Source of the DNA: Candidatus Brocadia pituitae
GTDB lineage: Bacteria > Planctomycetota > Brocadiia > Brocadiales > Brocadiaceae
Length of the DNA stretch: 64,000 nt
Direction: 5' to 3'
Assembly (NCBI GenBank): GCA_017347445.1
Contig: AP021856.1
Coordinates: forward strand, 1,310,613-1,374,612
How positions within the stretch are numbered: position 1 is the stretch's first letter; each line of letters starts with the position of its first letter. The notes under the pieces are model-generated. The model was not told where the DNA came from. It did no database searches and saw only the letters and a program-made list of their open reading frames with translations. The translations under genes were made by a program, and so were the position numbers. Positions 62,088 to 64,000 of this stretch are shown in pieces.

Positions 62088-63569
62088 GTGGCAGCGATGC
62101 GAAGAAAAACCGATGTGGTGTTAATAAATCCCGGAGATAAAAAACAGGTTTATCAGGAACTGGGCAAAGAACTCACGGCGATTGAGCCGCCTTATTGGAT
62201 AACCGTCATTGCCTCTTATCTCAGAAACAAAGGTTTTGATGTGAACATTATTGATGCAAACGCTGAAAATTTATTGCCCGACGAGACTGCCTCAAAAGTC
62301 AATGAAATAGACCCTTTGCTCGCAGCGGTTATTGTGTATGGTTCACAGCCTTCGGCTTCAACGCAAAACATGACCATTGCAGGGAAGATTTGTACTGCGA
62401 TCAAAACAAAAACATCTGCAAAGGTTGCTATTGGGGGGCTTCATCCGTCTGCCTTACCTGGTAGAACCATCGAAGATGAAGATGTAGATTTTGTTATCAT
62501 GGGGGAGGGACATCTTACCCTAAAGGGTCTACTCGATACCCTGAGACATGGCAAAAACGATTATTCCCTTGTACCTGGGCTTTGGTATTACGATCGTGAA
62601 AAAACAAAAAGTAACCAAAGGGCTCCGCTGATTCAAAATATGGATGAAGGTTTACCCGCAGCAGCATGGGACTTATTACCGATGAGGAAATACAGGGCTC
62701 ACAACTGGCACTGTTTTGATAACATAGAGCAGAGAATGCCTTATGGTGCAATATATACGAGCCTTGGTTGTCCATACTCCTGTATTTTTTGTTGTATCAA
62801 TGCCCCTTTTGGAAAATCTGGTATACGTTACCGAAGTCCGGAGTTAGTGGTTGAGGAGATTGGATTATTAACAGACAAATACGGAATTAAAAACATCAAA
62901 ATTGCTGATGAGTTATTTATTTTAAATGAGAAGCACTACATGACAATTGTCGATCTGGTTATACAAAAGGGATTCGATATAAACCTGTGGGCATATGCCA
63001 GGATTGATACCATCAAGTATGAAAACCTGAATAAAATGAAAAAGGCCGGTATCAATTGGCTTGGCCTGGGAATCGAATCTGCAAGCAATGCGGTGCGGGA
63101 CGGCGTGAATAAGCAGCTAAAGCGAAGGGACATCATTGACGTTGTCCGTCAGATTCAATCGGCAGGCATCAGGGTAGGAGCAAATTACCTGTTTGGATTG
63201 CCTGACGATACGCATGATACCATGCAAGAGACCCTTGATATGGCGCTGAAGTTAAATACGGAATGGGCAAACTTTTATTGCGCTATGGCGTATCCGGGCT
63301 CGAAACTATATGTGATTGCATTGCAAAATGATTGGAAACTTCCTGAATCGTGGGACGGCTTTTCACAACATTCTTTCGGAATGTTACCGTTGTCAACACG
63401 ATATGCAAGTGCAAGAGAAGTGCTAAAATTCAGAGACGATGCCTTCCATGTATACTTTGAGAACACGGATTACTTGAATATGATCGGGACAAAGTTTGGA
63501 AGTAAAATTAAATCCCACATTCATGAAATGACAAAGATAAGGCTCAAAAGAAGGTTGCTCGAAAATTAA
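62088..63569 (+). CDS. Cobalamin-binding radical SAM protein (second in cluster)
   Basis: 493 residues. The B12-binding-like N-terminus (TDVVLINPGDKKQVYQELGK, IASYLRNKGFDVNIIDANAE, KVAIGGLHPSALPGRTIEDE, FVIMGEGHLTLKGLL) precedes a radical SAM core with TSLGCPYSCIFCCINAP and the glycine-rich WLGLGIESASNAVRDGVNKQ. It lies 12 bases after the HAD gene. The real start may be the ATG at 62097 following AGAGGTG. A role in methylating or remodelling the cluster's product is plausible. Confidence 0.86.
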   Translation: MAAMRRKTDVVLINPGDKKQVYQELGKELTAIEPPYWITVIASYLRNKGFDVNIIDANAENLLPDETASKVNEIDPLLAAVIVYGSQPSASTQNMTIAGKICTAIKTKTSAKVAIGGLHPSALPGRTIEDEDVDFVIMGEGHLTLKGLLDTLRHGKNDYSLVPGLWYYDREKTKSNQRAPLIQNMDEGLPAAAWDLLPMRKYRAHNWHCFDNIEQRMPYGAIYTSLGCPYSCIFCCINAPFGKSGIRYRSPELVVEEIGLLTDKYGIKNIKIADELFILNEKHYMTIVDLVIQKGFDINLWAYARIDTIKYENLNKMKKAGINWLGLGIESASNAVRDGVNKQLKRRDIIDVVRQIQSAGIRVGANYLFGLPDDTHDTMQETLDMALKLNTEWANFYCAMAYPGSKLYVIALQNDWKLPESWDGFSQHSFGMLPLSTRYASAREVLKFRDDAFHVYFENTDYLNMIGTKFGSKIKSHIHEMTKIRLKRRLLEN

Positions 63570-63636
63570 AGCAGTCGTAGTATGAATATTTTCATGAAAG
63601 ACCAAAATGTAGTTACCAGACACAGGAAATCATTAT

Positions 63637-64000
63637 ATGATCATTAGCAGAACGCCATTCAGAATTTCTTTTTTTGGTGGTGGTACCGACTATCCCGTTT
63701 GGTATAAGGAATGCGATGGCGCCGTATTGGCGACAACGATCGACAAATACTGTTATATCACCTGCAGACATCTGCCTCCCTTTTTTGAACACAAGCACCG
63801 TGTGGTTTATTCCAAAATAGAGGCAGTAAAAGATATTGCTGAAATTCAGCATCCTGCTATACGGGCAACGTTACAATTTATGAATATTTGTGATGGATTA
63901 GAAATTCATCATGATGGGGATTTGCCTGCACGGACGGGACTTGGGTCGAGCTCTTCTTTTACGGTTGGTTTGTTGCACTGCCTCTATGCCATCAAAGGGA
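63637..64000 (+). CDS. hddA: D-glycero-D-manno-heptose 7-phosphate kinase-like GHMP kinase (partial)
   Basis: 121 codons from the ATG at 63637 to the window end. IISRTPFRISFFGGGTDYPV at the N-terminus and the GHMP phosphate loop DLPARTGLGSSSSFTVGLL (GLGSSSS, 101-107) match HddA-type kinases, which phosphorylate sedoheptulose-derived heptose 7-phosphate in the GDP-heptose route. AGGAAATC lies before the start. The C-terminal two thirds are outside the window. Confidence 0.82.
   Translation, partial: MIISRTPFRISFFGGGTDYPVWYKECDGAVLATTIDKYCYITCRHLPPFFEHKHRVVYSKIEAVKDIAEIQHPAIRATLQFMNICDGLEIHHDGDLPARTGLGSSSSFTVGLLHCLYAIKG

Noticed and set aside
1-64000. CRISPR arrays, tRNA and rRNA genes
   Set aside because: I looked for regular spaced repeats and for the TTCGAnTC T-loop pattern with acceptor stems and found none that held up.

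Overview
The window looks like chromosomal DNA of a Gram-negative, flagellated bacterium, most likely a planctomycete of the anammox (Brocadiales-like) kind. This placement is an inference. It rests on the protein mix (many cobalamin-binding radical SAM proteins, an ISAzo13/Rhodopirellula-type transposase remnant, IS remnants, numerous palindromic repeats) and on moderate GC. There is no rRNA or marker gene here that would prove it. I saw no tRNA, rRNA or CRISPR array.

Layout. (1) 0-2.3 kb: a CBS-GGDEF diguanylate cyclase and a MetE-like zinc protein. (2) 2.3-11.4 kb: a degraded IS1634-type transposase, then a complete phosphate-starvation block: porin, pstS, enlarged pstC and pstA, pstB, phoU. 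It is preceded by a Bacillus-type Pho box of four TTAACA-like repeats spaced exactly 11 bp. (3) 11.4-15 kb: a defence/addiction-like accessory stretch with a Panacea-domain operon containing a 52-codon overlapping gene, a frameshifted DUF2971 gene, and an AbrB/RelE toxin-antitoxin pair. (4) 15-17.4 kb: priA. (5) 17.8-19.0 kb: the remains of an integron, made up of a TIR-domain gene cassette with a recognisable attC, a junction/attI-like region with two hairpins, and a divergently oriented intI cut down to 48 codons. (6) 19-24.4 kb: an AIR-synthase-like protein, a PIG-L deacetylase, a broken photolyase-like radical SAM gene, a B12/radical SAM protein and palindromic MITE-like repeats. (7) 24.4-30.9 kb: an RND efflux operon (adaptor, pump, outer-membrane factor) with Bacteroidota-like features. 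(8) 31-35.3 kb: cysC, a SPASM radical SAM protein, purF, thiE. (9) 35.5-36.8 kb: two lipoprotein genes, followed by an ISAzo13 remnant. (10) 37.7-53 kb: a flagellar hook/rod/ring block (fliK-flgD-flgE-flgF-flgG-flgA-flgH-flgI-flgJ-flgN-flgK-flgL-fliW-csrA-TPR), with sigma-54-like promoters ahead of fliK and fliW. (11) 53.3-64 kb: a nucleotide-sugar/surface-glycan cluster. It holds a sugar epimerase, a thiamine-dependent E1 alpha/beta pair without E2/E3, two B12/radical SAM proteins, a DJ-1/PfpI protein, a GDP-fucose-synthase-like domain fused to a cupin with most catalytic residues replaced, a fragmented uxaA-like gene, a HAD phosphatase, and the start of a heptose-7-phosphate kinase that runs off the window.

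How the parts fit. The porin and Pst system form one phosphate-uptake unit that PhoU is expected to restrain. The flagellar block encodes hook, hook-filament junction, L and P rings and the FliW/CsrA post-transcriptional switch, but no flagellin. The last 10.7 kb probably makes an unusual sugar for surface glycans. The most unusual items are the inactivated integron with a single TIR cassette, the substituted fucose-synthase/cupin fusion, the orphan E1 pair in a sugar cluster, and the Pho box of a type best known from Gram-positive bacteria.
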